From assembly GCA_022702705.1 (NCBI GenBank), contig CM040428.1, positions 100,761,805 through 100,825,804 of the forward strand: a DNA stretch of 64,000 bases. Direction: 5' to 3'. This DNA is from Papilionanthe hookeriana x Papilionanthe teres (Eukaryota > Streptophyta > Magnoliopsida > Asparagales > Orchidaceae). Both the position numbers and the translations under genes were made by a program. Of the stretch, positions 36,657-48,254 are shown in pieces. Below the pieces are notes generated by a model. That model saw only the letters and a list, made by a program, of their open reading frames with translations. It was not told the origin of the DNA and searched no databases. The first letter of the stretch is position 1; every line of letters starts with the position of its first letter.

Positions 36657-38277
36657 TGATCCACTGAAAATTTGATAGTTTTTTACTATCCATTTCATAC
36701 TTGTTTTTGATGATATTGCACTTTAAAGGAATGTATTTTTCATGATTTCATGCAGGTACAATGATTTTAGGCCTTTGGAGCAAAAGAAAGCAAAAATGAG
36801 CAAATTTGGAGCAAAAATGGACAAAAGTGCATTTTGTTGAACTAGCGCCGGACAGCGCCATTTTACATAGAGTTGCGACCATTTTGGCAGAATAATGCGC
36901 CGAACGGCGACCTCTCCAACACCGAACCGCGCCATATCTCGATTTTAAACTAAATTCAATGTATTTTGCCGGATTTTGAATGTTTGCTTTAGGAAACTCT
37001 TGGAAATTCTATTTTTGGCCAAATTTAAACATTTTTAAAGCCAAGTTTAGAAGGGAACAAGAAGAGAAGAGGAGTTTAGAGAATGTTTCTTTCCATTTAG
37101 TATAGGAAATTAGGTTTTGTGTTTTCTCTTCTAAGGAGTGTGAGAGGAGAGAGAAAGTAAGAGATTTCTTCTTCTTTACTATTCTAAAGAGAGAAGTGTG
37201 TGTTGTTGTGAAGAAAGAAGAGTCAAAGGAATTCCTTGAGATTCGCTTGGGGAATAGTTTGAGAAAAGTTATCTTTACTTTACTCTATTTGTATGACGTT
37301 TCTATATATAAAATCAATGTTTTGTCATCTTTTCCTCATGAGTCTTGAATAGATTTCTTTGTATTTCTCCTTTTTATATAATGTGTTGATGTTGTGATAT
37401 GGAGATGTGCCGATTTATTATGGAGAATTTGTGGTGACATTTTCACTTCGAACTTCATTTACTTTTTGATCTGACCAATTGAATTGTTAAAACTTATTGG
37501 GAAACATATTTTTCGAAAGAATTATGAGTTCCACAACAAAAGTGAAGATCACATTCAATGTCCATGCAAATAAATAGGGAAATATACTTTGATGGGAATA
37601 GAATTTGAGATTTCAGAGTGACAGGCTGAAATCCTCAATTTGGTACTAATGTTTAGAAATTGAAGCGAGAGTTAGCCTTCAGGTGAAGGGAAATGGGAGC
37701 TCTGAAGTGAGAGCCAGTATACTCCCAGCCTAACCATGGATTTGGGGACTAAACTTAGGATTAGCCAATGTTTTTTATACGTTGAAATATGGGTAAAGAA
37801 TATGAATGCTCCTATTTGGCACAATACATTTGCATCACTGATCTATGTCACAATAATCATCACATTATGATTGGAAAGGAGGAAGACTCTTTCTTGCAAC
37901 TGAACTTTGTTATAAATTTAGTATTGTGATAGTTTAACTTTATTTTGGTAGAAATAGTAACTACAACTGTTGTATTTATTTTAAGAATTAAACTTACTTG
38001 CAATTGTCTTTGTGATTCGATAAATGATTTATGTGCTAAGCCATAAAATTGAAGCCTACCTGTGGGATCGATATTCCAGGACTCCACTAGAGTATTATAT
38101 TACTTGAGCAATACGTATACTTGTGTTTAACTGTGTAACTCATTATAAAACTAAATCAATATATATATGAGTTCATAAATCAAACTCATTGTAACTCATT
38201 ATATATATATATGAGTTCAATATATTATAAAACTAAATCTGAGTTCATAAATTTTGGCAAATCAAAAAGTCGCACCA
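36657..38277 (+). repeat. 3' LTR of Athila-like element
   Basis: Begins TGATCCACTGAAAATTTGATAG and ends AGTCGCACCA, matching 17192-18788. It is followed directly by the GAAGA duplication at 38278-38282. Confidence 0.93.
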
Positions 38278-38282
38278 GAAGA

Positions 38283-40309
38283 CAAGGCCACTGTTCCTTA
38301 GTTTGAGCGTACATCACACATGAATTCTTATGGCCCGCTTTGATCTTTCATGTGTGCCACTTTATCTTTTGTTTACATTAATCTATGTCTTTTATGTTTA
38401 ATCAATTCTTTGCAACACGTGTTTTTTCTGTAATATTATCCCTTTTACAGCAACGACAGGAATCCCAGGTAGGCACATTTACTTTATTTTACTGCACTAT
38501 ATTGTTTTACCGCTCTTTTACTTATGCATTATTTACTTACAACGCCGGCAACGCCCCTAGTGTAAAGAACAGTTGGACATAAGCTTAGGAGGAACCCTAT
38601 GGCAAGGCCAGTGACTCAACAATTGTATGTTTACACATAAACCTTAAACTCAAAACCATCACCACATGGAGCTTGGAGCGAGCTTCCGGGAAGCAAGACG
38701 AGAAGGCAAGAGGGCGAAGGACAACTTCAGGCAACGATCAAGACTCAACAACGAAGCGGATCAACTTCAGCTAAAGTTGTCGTAGATTTAAATAACTTAA
38801 ATCATAAGACTTCGAGGTGGTTCGTCCAGCATGTCGTAAACTCTCACACCATCTTTACGCTAATCATGATGTGCAATATAAGCCCCGACCTATTAGGATT
38901 CCGATGTCGTCATTCGGTACAACATAAATCCTCATATCTCTCTAGACTACTTGCATAATCGGATATTATAAAAGTGTAAACCCTAAAGATAAATAAATGG
39001 GAGTAAACATTAATAATATCTTTTCTAAAGCATAAAGCCAAACAATAGAAAAGTTTGGGAAGTCACTGAGGTTTGCCTCAAAATCTATGAAATCCCCTAC
39101 TTTTCGCTCTATTGGATTCTAAAAATAATTGTTCCTACTTGAGCCACCCCCATTTGACATTACCGTGTCTAGCTCTGAAAACTAAAACTTGTAATTCGTG
39201 AAAAAGAAACCTCTAATCATCATTGAGAGTTTTCTTAAGTGACTCAGTCATTTGAGATGTAATTAACTGTAGGGGCTTGCACTTATAGGGAACTTGAAAC
39301 TCATGTTATATAAATTTTATCTAATATAAAGCACTTATAGGGAACTTGGAACCCATGTTATATAAATCCTATATAATCTTTATATTAGATAAGGAATTAT
39401 CAGTCACAAAAAAAGGTTCGCAGACTAAGGGGATGTCGTGAATCCTTTTGTTTATATAATCGAGCCCGTTGTCAATTATTAATGTGCTTATTTATCGAGA
39501 TAAACGCATTGATTGAAGTGTTGTGTTCGATTACTTAAACTATTAAATATATGAGGTCCTTTTGGTCTCATTTTTTCAAAAATTAATTTTTTTTTTAAAT
39601 CAAAATTGTATATATATATATATTAAATCAAATTATTTTTTTTCCAAAATTAAAGCAATCGATAGATTCCAAAAGGCGACCGACACTGATGACTCATGAT
39701 GAAAGGACATAGAAATAGTTGAAGCCTATGCATGTACAAGTGGCATTATCATGAAATGACACTTATGAAATAACATTGCTACAATTATATATGAGAAATA
39801 GCATATGACAATACCCATGAACATTCTTTTGATTATACTTATGATTTCATGCTTACGACTGACATGTTTATACAGCAGTCTAGACTTCTGCAGTACTTGC
39901 TTTCTTTTCATGTTTTATATTATGCTAGAATATTATAACTTTTGTGTATAGACATATGTTTCATTTGAGCATGCACGTTATTTTCTTTTAGTGTATAAAA
40001 TATTAATTTAGTCATATTTCTCTTAGCTAGCTTTTGCTCACTCTACTTTGTTGTCTTCCAAGTAGGTGCAACGAGCACTAGATCGAGTAGCCAGGTATGA
40101 TTTTTCCATACATTTGTCTATGAATATAAATGAATTATGAAATACAATGCATCACATACATTACAACAATTTAGTTTGACATGTTATTTACCCACTAGGT
40201 TCTGATTCTATAAGTTAGGAAGAGTGTTGGTGAGAATTTAATCTGACTAAATTGTCCGCCTCTATCGCACCTTAGTGGACTCTTAATGGAGGGCAAGTTG
40301 GGGTGAGAC
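38283..40309. other. Region without a recognisable gene; possible old LTR debris
   Basis: Two 56-bp near-copies lie at about 39285-39372 (CTTATAGGGAACTTG...CATGTTATATAAAT). CTTCCAAGTAGGTGCAACGAGCAC near 40058 resembles the 3' part of some gypsy LTRs. No protein motif is visible. Confidence 0.4.
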
Positions 40310-41911
40310 AAAAATAAAAAAAGATTTTCTAATATGACGATATTCAATAAAAGTGAGTGCGATATTTTGATAAACATTTAATGAAAATTTTAAAAATATA
40401 ACCAATTTCAGTGATCTTAATATAATTAATAATAATTATAATAGAATTTTATTTCTAATGTCTCATTAATAAAATGGAAGTTAGGGGAGCTTTAAAAAAA
40501 ATGAAGGGTGGAAAATTAATAAAATTTGATAGTATCTCACTAGAAATGTGAAACTATTTAGAAATTTAGAAATTTCTTAGCTTAAAAAACTATTTAATAT
40601 TATTTTAAAAACTAAAAAGATGTTGAGAAGAAGAGAAAGTATTTGTCCTCTAATTTTAAGAATATGGGGATGCACAAAAGTGTGCAACTTATAGAGGAAT
40701 TAAGTTAATATTTCATATATTAGAATTATGAGAGAGTAATTGAAGATAGGTTAAGATGTGACACAAACGTTCACAAAATCAATTTAAATTTATATCGTGC
40801 AAGTCTACAATGGAAGCTATACATTTATTGAAAGGTTTGATGGAGAAGTACAGATAGCATTGGAGGATATACATATGATTTTTGTTATTTTAGAAAAAAA
40901 TTCATATGATAAGATACCAAGAGAAATATTTAGAGTTCTAAAAAAAAGATGTTGATATGACATATTCAAGTCATTAAGGATATGTACATTAGAATTGTTA
41001 CTTGTGTTAAGACTGATAGAGAATTGACCAAGTACCTTCTTATTTCAGTTAGACTACATTAGGATCGACTTTAAGCCCTTTTTTTTCCTTTAGTTTTGGT
41101 TGTTCTTACTAGACATATACAGAAGGATGTACGTTATATGCTTTTCGATGATGATATCCTTCTGATGGATAAGAGTAGCGAAAGAGTTCAGAAAAAAACT
41201 TGAATTATGGAGGTCAACTTTAGGGTTTAATGGCATTCATTTGAATAAATCTAAAACTGAATACATAGTGTAATATTAATAGCAGTAGACCTAGTGGTGC
41301 GGTTGTAACAATGGGTGATCAAATCATTAAAAGGAGTGAACGTTTTATATATCTTGGGTCTAATGGTGATATAGATGGGGATGTTATTAGTAGAATTCAA
41401 GTTGGATGGTTGAAACGAAGAAATGCATCAGGCCTAGTGTGTGATAGAAAAGTACTGCTAAGACTTGAAAGAAAATTTAATAAGTGCTTTATGGTTCAAA
41501 ATGTTGGCCTATAAAAGAGAAGCATAAAACTAAGTTAAGTATTGCTGAGATGAGAATGCTTAGGTGGATGAGTGGCATTACACTTAAAGACAAAATGCAA
41601 AATGAATATATTCGTAAAAGGATGTTGCAGACAAAATCAAGGAGAATCATCTTAGATGGTTTGGTCACATTAAACGTTGATCATCTGATGATCTTGTTAG
41701 GAGAGTAGATGTTTTAAATTTGACTTTTGGTAAGAAAGGTAAAGGTAGACCTAAAAAGACTCAGCCGTGTTTCATAAAAATGATCTTAATCTATTAAAAT
41801 TAAATGAAAATATGACACTCAAAGGACACAATGGCTAAAAAGAATTCATGAAGTCTACCCCACTTAGTGGGATAAGGCTTTGTTGTTATTGTTGTTGTTG
41901 TTGTTGTATAA
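40310..41911 (+). mobile_element. RTE-clade LINE, 5'-truncated copy
   Basis: Homologous to 33170-34790 of the nested RTE element. It starts within the linker (ATATTTTGATAAAC near 40360). It carries a heavily broken reverse transcriptase, then ERFIYLGSNGDIDGDVISRI (41338-41397) and PIKEKHKTKLSIAEMRML (41500-41556). The 3' end CCCCACTTAGTGGGATAAGGC is followed by (TTG)n at 41880-41909. It is older than the nested copy, judging by its more numerous stops and indels. No clear target duplication was found. Confidence 0.88.
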
Positions 41912-43057
41912 TTATTACAGATACTAAGATAGCAATGCAAGTAAACTAGAAAAGAATATTGAATTGACATATCTTAATTAGTAAAATTTAAACAAGGCTT
42001 CTATGATGAATGTAATTATAAAAAGTATGATGATAAGATATTGCATTGTATAATAGACTAGTTTGAAATATCTTGAATGATCATTTCTGATATAAACTAT
42101 CAAACAATTCTACATTGATTTATAGTAATCGATTAGTAAGCAAGTTGTCTTATTATTTCACTGCACTATAGTTTTAGGAATATTATTATTCACTCAGATT
42201 TTGATGTCTCAATATATTTTAAACTAAAATTTTCAAAAATTTCAATATAAAAAAAGGTAGAAGATAAAACGTGTATAAAGAAGACATGACCGACATAAAA
42301 AAGATAAATTTATTTTCAACAATTTTATTTTTTAGTTAATTTAATTTGCATTTATTAGTGGCACTTTCAATTATTTATGTGATTACCCTTATTAATTAAT
42401 GATAGAAATTAAATTTGATTGTCTGATCATTTTCTCATGCTGTCATAATTCAAAGCCCTCAAACTAAGTCGTGAGAAAATGTAAAACAAATCCTCATAGT
42501 TTTAACCAAGTGCCAAGCTTTTAAAAGGCAGAATTGTCTTGTATAATACCCATTAAAATGGCCTTGGACTGCACTAAACATAGCACAGCTTGCCCGAAAT
42601 GCTTGGGCCATTAGCAATACCATGAAAATTGCAAGTATATCATGAGCATAGGACAACAACCCACAAGGGTAATTACTATTTCTAAACTACAAGTATGAAG
42701 AACTGTTTTAAATTTATTGTATAATTTTTATTGAAGAATATATAAGGTGGCAAGTTAAGACGACCTATAAAAAAAATCAGCTAAGGCCAATTATCTTCAG
42801 CAACAAATAATCCACCCCAAGCTAAAGCATCTGCAATATTCAATAACACAGTAACTTATATAAAAAACAGAAAAATATTCAAGTGTAGACAATTGTAGAA
42901 AAAGAACGTGGGCAGGATTAGAAGTTATAAATTTATCACAGGATTAGAAGTTATAAATTTATCACATTTTGATTGACCTTAGAAAAATAAAGTAAAGAAA
43001 AGAGCACACACTAAGTGAGTAGTTTCTCGATCAAGGTAAGAAAAATATGTTGCTGAC
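41912..43057. other. AT-rich stretch, no supported gene
   Basis: A minus-strand frame at 42459-42659 has no motif I recognise. The flank of the serine acetyltransferase exon begins near 42980. A 26-bp sequence around CAGGATTAGAAGTTATAAATTTATC is duplicated in tandem at about 42914-42965. Confidence 0.5.
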
Positions 43058-43218
43058 CTAAAAGGAGGCACATCCTTTAAAATGCCAGCAGCAACCATTG
43101 CTCCTTCACCAACTGTTATATTTCCGAGGATTGTGGCCCCAGCCCCAATGTGAGCGCCTTGCTCAACTTTAGGATGCCTATAGCCAGCCTGCTTACCTGT
43201 TCCTCCTAAAGTAACACC
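43058..43218 (-). pseudogene. Isolated serine O-acetyltransferase exon
   Basis: Serine acetyltransferase makes O-acetylserine, the cysteine precursor. This 161-bp minus-strand segment encodes GVTLGGTGKQAGYRHPKV, then GAHIGAGATILGNITVGEGA and ends KDVPPFR. That is the left-handed beta-helix with hexapeptide repeats and the GVTLGGTGK active-site segment. A CAG acceptor precedes it and a GT donor follows, so it looks like a genuine internal exon. The usual Asp before RHPK is Tyr, and a Val or Ser is missing before LKDVPP. I see neither the upstream exons toward 43800 nor the C-terminal exon. It is probably a gene fragment moved here by a transposon or left by deletion. Confidence 0.78.
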
Positions 43219-43820
43219 CTGTGACAAAATATCAGAATGAAATACAATAAAATCCCCTTCTAAAGAAAAGCAACAATAATCATGCCACTTAATCGCAGTA
43301 CTCATGAAAGAAATTTCCTAAAGAAAAGCAAATTAAGACAGAAGAAAAAAAAAACCATATTCCTCACTAAACAAGCCAATCCACTGTAATAACTGAAAAG
43401 AAAATATTAATAATATAAATAAAGATAGAGATTTTAACTTTTAGGTCGGTTCGAAGGAAGCAACAGTCTCAAAGGGGGGACCAAGCATGAGTAAAGGTAA
43501 GGGTTTGTAATTATTTATATGAGTTAAATTAATATTATTAAGTATTAGTATTAATTTAGGATTTTATTGATTATAAACGGAAAGCATAATATGAAGGAAT
43601 ATCATACTAAAAATAAAGTGAACTCAAGACAGTGAAAATAGAGGTAAGGTTTATACTTTATTCATATAACTTGTTTTAATTAAATGTCATTATGTGGATA
43701 ATAAACTTCATGAGTGGAATCAGTTATTATAATTAAAAATATCATAGGATTAAAAGGTGATTGGGGAAAATTTTAGATTAATTAGTTATTTATTTCAGTC
43801 TGTTATTTTAGAATAAGATG
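43219..43820. other. Non-coding flank of serine acetyltransferase exon
   Basis: AT-rich intron-like sequence follows the exon upstream. Nothing further is recognisable before the (TA)n tract. Confidence 0.5.

Positions 43821-43875
<55 letters not shown>
43821..43875. repeat. Compound (TA)n(TTTA)n at 3' end of L1 copy C
   Basis: Twenty-eight bases of TA are followed by TTTA repeats that run into the LINE 3' end (minus strand). The same compound tract, in the same order relative to the plus strand, is found at 62417-62494. Confidence 0.9.
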
Positions 43876-43876
<1 letters not shown>

Positions 43877-45760
43877 AGAAAGAACCGTATGGCCTATTTC
43901 ATTGAAATAAAAAGGGGTACAAAGCAAATATTATGAGAGAACCCAACAAATTGAGCTCGACTCATAAGAAACAAAAAGCAAATAAAGCTCAAACAGAGCG
44001 ATACAAAGTTTGAACAAAAAGAAACAAGCAACTAAAGAGGACGGGGTCGCCAAGGCTTCCTCTACCCCAGTTCTTGTAGCGCATCCATAAATCACACTCG
44101 AAGGGCTTCTCCATTACTGGGGAGACCAAAATATCATCCATTAAGTTTCCAAGGGGGATAGTAACCCCAGCTTTCTTCTTCCTCCGGGAGGTATACACTT
44201 GTCATTCTTCTTCAATAGACTTGCTAGTCTGATCCGAAGTGGAAAAGGCTGTTGCTGTAATAGGTTCCAATACTTGGGAATCTCCTACCCATTGAGCGAG
44301 TAGAACAACCAAGCTACTATTAGGCAGTAGTTCTTCCTCAGTAGTAGTAGGCACCTTTTCCGTCATCATAATATGAGTGTTTGTTTCTTCTCTATCTTCA
44401 GACATGGTCTGATCTCCATCTATAGTAGTGGGTACCTGAGATGGTAGTGTAGCTGCTCCAGTAGAAGGCAGAGAGATGACCTCATCCTGTCTAGCAGTGG
44501 CAACTACCTGATGCTCCTCCAAAGGTCGATCCTTCTCAACCTGTTCTGGAATAGTAGTGGGTATCACTGACGGTGAGGAAGGCGGTACACCCGTCTCAGG
44601 AATGTGCGTTCCAGTAGTATTTGCATGTGGAGGTTTTAAATGCGGATGCAAGTGGTAACACTGATGGGGAGAGTTACCAAACATACGGCAGTGAGTACAG
44701 TAAAAAGGTACCTGTTCTAGTTCTGCTAGTTGCCAAAATCTCTGAAGCTGTGTGTGAATACATATCTCTCTCGGAAACGGTAGCGTGATGTCTCGTTCTA
44801 TCAGTATTCTCCCCTCAGAAGGTCGAGTCATATGCTCTGTAGGCGGGTCGGTTTGGAGAGGTGTGTCATAGATCTTTGCGAAGGTGATAGAAGCTCTTGA
44901 TCGTAAAGGTGTACCTGCATATTTGGGAAGCGCAACCAAACAAGGATAATGGGAGGCTCAGTACGATGGTCGAAATCCACCGTCCATTTTAGCACATTCA
45001 TCAACCGATTGTCAATTCGAAGGAGTCTTCTAGCAAACACTTGGGTGTAATCACCATCATCGGTTAATTGGATGAAAACGTGCCACCCATCCAATCTACC
45101 AATCTTCCAACTTCCATTCAGCTTCATTTGCTCAAATTCTTTTCGGATCAGTTCAAGTTTAGGATTGTCGTATAAGAACTTTCCTACTAGAAACAGTCGG
45201 CAGGGTGCAGCTAGAGTAGAGATCTCTTCTTCTGTAAGAAAAATTGCAGGTTTTCCATCTTCGCGGGATGCCCTTTTGAGAAACTCAGTTTCAATGCCTT
45301 GCGCGAAGGCATCGTGATATCGCTGCGGGAAAATGTTGGAACGGGAGGGGGCGCGAGAGGGGTTATTGCCGGCGAGGGCTTCGGCGTATGAACGGCCCGA
45401 GGCCATTGCTTCAGTTGCGCAAGTCCCATAGGGCCTGCAGGAGGGAGTCGCTGTCGTTGATGCAGCTGTCAAGCCCGACAAGTAGCTTCGGTGTTGTCAC
45501 CAGCAAGCAGTCGCTAGTGCTCGCAGATTCCGGGAAGACGTCGAGCCCTGCAAGATGTCGAGCCGCTGTTGACGCAGCTTTGTCGAGCCCGCCAAGACAG
45601 CAGTCGATCTCAGTCGAGCAGAGAGACGCGAACACTTCCCACGGCATGCGATGAAGAGGACGTGAGAGGGCGCGAGAGTCTGTGGAGTAGGCGGCAGGGT
45701 TCGTCATGTAGCGAAACCCTAGTGGAGCGGGAGTGGGAGCACGACGACGACGACGACATC

Positions 45761-45763
<3 letters not shown>
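43876..45763 (-). mobile_element. ORF1-only L1 LINE, copy C
   Basis: This 1.89-kb element has no ORF2. Reading on the minus strand, the 5' end carries CTAGGGTTTCGC near 45720, then a GC-rich leader. ORF1 starts at ATG 45406 (MASGRSYAEALAGNN), and the DUF4283 domain covers about 45230-44880 (LFLVGKF, LDGWHVFIQLTDDGDY, ILVWLRFP). A frameshift near 44900 leads to ILIERDITLP and a zinc knuckle CTHCRMFGN at about 44690, whose His has become Asn. A Ser/Thr/Pro-rich linker follows to TGA at 44202-44204. The frame beyond reads QVYTSRRKKK to GNLMDD. The 3' end lies next to (TTTA)n. Confidence 0.9.

Positions 45764-45811
<48 letters not shown>
45764..45811. repeat. (TA)n joining L1 copies C (5' end) and D (3' end)
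   Basis: Forty-eight bases of TA fill the whole gap between the 5' end of copy C and the T run that is the complement of copy D's A-rich tail (45811-45822). Confidence 0.93.
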
Positions 45812-45819
<8 letters not shown>

Positions 45820-45822
45820 TTT

Positions 45823-47741
45823 CCAAAAAGCCCAGTGGCCATTTTCATTAAGATAAAAGAGGGGAGTTACAAAACAAGTAGAAAGAGAGGGCCCCATGGT
45901 GGAGTCCAACACAAAGAAACAAAAAGCAACTTTAAATAAAAGTACAAAAGATAGGACTAATATAAAGTAGCAGCTAAAACTTTTTCAGTGGATGAGGTCG
46001 CCAAGGCCTTCCTCTTCCATGGGTTCTAGAAGCGCATTCAATAATCAGGCTGCGGAGTGATTCCCCATTGCCTGGAGAGACCAAGGTGTCATCCATAAGA
46101 TTCCCAAGTAGCAAAGTACCCCCCGTCTTCTTCTTCCTCCTGGAGGTGTACACTTGCCACTGATCCTCCGAAGTGTGAGCCGTCTGATCCGCAGTGGGAG
46201 AATCTGATGTAGTGATTGGTTCTCTAACCGCCGGGCGGTTTGCACCACGAGGAGGAAGGGTCACCCTTCCAACTTGTTCGGTAACCACGGTAGCCGCGGG
46301 GGTGGCAGGCGGGTGCAACCTGGCGAGGAGTCTCCTCGACGGCCTTCACAACGAGTCCCCGAAGCCGAGTCGGCCGAATTATCGGCATCGGATGCTACCC
46401 TCAGTCTCCTGAGCCAGGGTAGCGTCAACTCCATGTTGGGAATTTCCAACAACAGCAGAAGGCCTAACAGCCCTTTTCCTCAAGGGAGGATGTAGTCTAT
46501 AGCAGGTGTCTCTAATGTGCCCAAACATTTTGCAATGCTGGCAAAAAGAAGGCCTACTCTCCACCACAGCCTCCTGCCAAAACCCATCCGCACCATCTGT
46601 GATCCAAAAACGATCCACATCAGGGAGAGTGAAATCTCTCTCCACTTGAACCCTGGCACCACCTTTGGAGACCATATCAAAAGTAGGAGCATCCACTGCG
46701 AGAGGAGTACCGAGAGCACGGCTAATATTGTACAAAGCACGTGGATTGTACAAATGAAAAGGGAGCCCGGAAGTTTGAACCACATAGGAACGATAGGAGG
46801 CTCCTTGGTCGGGTCAAAATCGGAGTCCATTTGATAATCGCATTTGAGTGCCAGTGAATCAAAACTGATTGTTGCGCGAAGAGTCTAGCGTAGTCTTCTT
46901 CTTTTGTATCCGAATAAGTAAATGTACGTCATCTAACACTCCCAATTTCCATCCCCCAATGAGCTTCAAATTCTCGAAATATTTTCTGACTTTATCCATC
47001 TTGGGGTGCCCAAGTTGGAATTTTCCAACTAAATTAAATTTAACATTGTCAGAGAGAACCTTCATTTCCAGTGTCGTGAAGATAACAGCAGGTTTACCAT
47101 CTTTAGTGCCAATTGGCCTGATAAAATGACCCTGTATTTTGCCAGCCGCAGTGTCATGAAATTCTTGCGGAAAAAGAGGTGATCATTGTGGCACTTGCGC
47201 CGCAACTCCGGACATAGGACGTCCTAGTTGCCATCGGAATCCGCAACGGTCGACGAAACCACTATGCGACAAGCCTTCGAGCTCCCGGAAGAGGCCGAGC
47301 TTGCCGGAAGGAACCGCGGCGAGTCAACCTCGCGAAAGAGCCGCAAACGCGAAGCCTTCTTCTTCACTACGGCCACGAGCCCACCTACTGAGAGGACTCG
47401 TCGAAAGAGAGGACGGTCGAGCGGCTCGCGGCGAGGCGGACCGCGGGAAGAAGAGGTGCGACGGACGCAGCAAAACGAGGACAGTCGAGCGGCTCTGGAA
47501 AATGCAGACCGCGGGAAGACGAGGCGCAACAGAGCAGATCTTCGTCGGGCGTGGACGAAGACGAAGCCGACTGCGAAGAGATGTCGTCCGACTGCAACAG
47601 CAACGCCGTCGTCGTGGGGAACGAAGACGTCGTTCAGCCGATGCACGCAGACGGAACACGACGAGGGAGAGATCACCGCATGGGTTCGCCATTGGGCGAA
47701 ACCCTAGCGGACGAAAGAGACAGCGACAAGGACGACGCCAT

Positions 47742-47743
<2 letters not shown>
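45823..47743 (-). mobile_element. ORF1-only L1 LINE, copy D
   Basis: This 1.92-kb element has no ORF2. The 5' end (minus strand) holds CTAGGGTTTCGCC near 47700 followed by a GC-rich leader with a 68-bp tandem repeat. ORF1 starts at 47215 (MSGVAAQVPQ) and is broken by frameshifts. Visible are KFNLVGKFQLGHPK at about 47040, LDDVHLLIRI, VQVERDFTLPDVDRF at about 46640 and an intact CX2CX4HX4C knuckle CQHCKMFGHIRDTC near 46525. The C-terminal frame 46318-45974 is open through EDQWQVYTSRRKKK, so Trp (46157-46159) is retained where copies B, C, E and H have TGA. It ends GRGRPWRPHPLKKF. Confidence 0.9.
47409..47545. repeat. 68-bp tandem repeat in 5' leader of L1 copy D
   Basis: GAGGACGGTCGAGCGGCTC at 47409 and GAGGACAGTCGAGCGGCTC at 47477 start two copies. 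Both carry GACCGCGGGAAGA downstream. Confidence 0.8.

Positions 47744-47783
<40 letters not shown>
47744..47783. repeat. (TA)n between the 5' ends of L1 copies D and E
   Basis: Forty bases of TA are the only sequence between two elements placed head to head. No LINE 3' end touches this tract, so it cannot be a 3' tail. Confidence 0.93.
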
Positions 47784-47787
<4 letters not shown>

Positions 47788-47889
47788 CTTCAGGCTAACC
47801 AAATGCATCGTCTTCTCCACTCTGCTAGGATTTCGCCTCATGGCGAACCCTAGCGTCAGTTACGGCCGTCGTTGTCTTCATCATCGACT

Positions 47890-48160
47890 GTCTTGTGGTG
47901 TGTCTTCGTCGTCTCTGGTGGAAGAGCTCGCTTCGTTTCATCCTGCTGGTTCTTCTCGAGCTGCTCGCGGCGTCTTCATCCTGCAGGTTCGATCGTCTCG
48001 AACTCGCCTGTCGGCTCGATTCGTATCTACGCTGTCTTGCGGAGCGTCTTCGTCGTCTCCGGTGGAAGAACTCGCTCGTCCTGCTGGTTAGTGTCGAGCT
48101 GTTCGGCTGCTGCTCGCGGTGTCTTCGTCCTGCAGGTTCCGGTGGAGCCGCTCGACTGTT
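47890..48160. repeat. 144-bp tandem repeat in 5' leader of L1 copy E
   Basis: GTCTTGTGGTGTGTCTTCGT at 47890 and GTCTTGCGGAGCGTCTTCGT at 48034 start two copies. Each continues with GGTGGAAGA.CTCGC and CCTGCTGGTT. The arrangement recalls promoter monomers of some mammalian L1s, although the sequence is unrelated. Confidence 0.8.
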
Positions 48161-48254
48161 GTTCGCAGCCTGCCAGCCCGATTGTTCGTTTTGTTACTGC
48201 TGCGTTTCGACCGTTCAATTTAGTTCGTGGCTGCTGCTTCTGCTCTCGGATTAC

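Larger units (their letters stand above)
17192..38277 (+). mobile_element. Athila-like Ty3/gypsy LTR retrotransposon, complete but decayed, with two nested insertions
   Basis: The boundaries are set by two long terminal repeats (TG...CA), a 5-bp duplication, a tRNA-Asp-type primer site and a purine tract. The internal order is gag, protease, reverse transcriptase, RNase H, integrase, then a long post-pol region with extra frames, as in Athila elements. A hAT element interrupts gag at 20531-25612 and an RTE LINE interrupts the post-pol region at 31693-34791. Without those the element is about 12.9 kb. By eye the first 270 bases of the two LTRs differ at roughly 9-10 percent, so the insertion is old and the nested ones are younger. 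Confidence 0.93.

Noticed and set aside
43058..43218. Serine acetyltransferase as a working gene
   Set aside because: Only one internal exon is visible and a conserved residue is changed.
45569..45939. Several open frames around (TA)n tracts that encode long Ile-Tyr runs (also 47551-48091, 55479-55996)
   Set aside because: The runs are direct translations of TA microsatellites in any frame. The flanking parts belong to LINE leaders or 3' ends on the other strand.
47228..47744. Arg-rich frames in both strands of the GC-rich block
   Set aside because: The block is the 5' leader of L1 copy D. Multiple overlapping frames reflect its GC content and tandem repeat.
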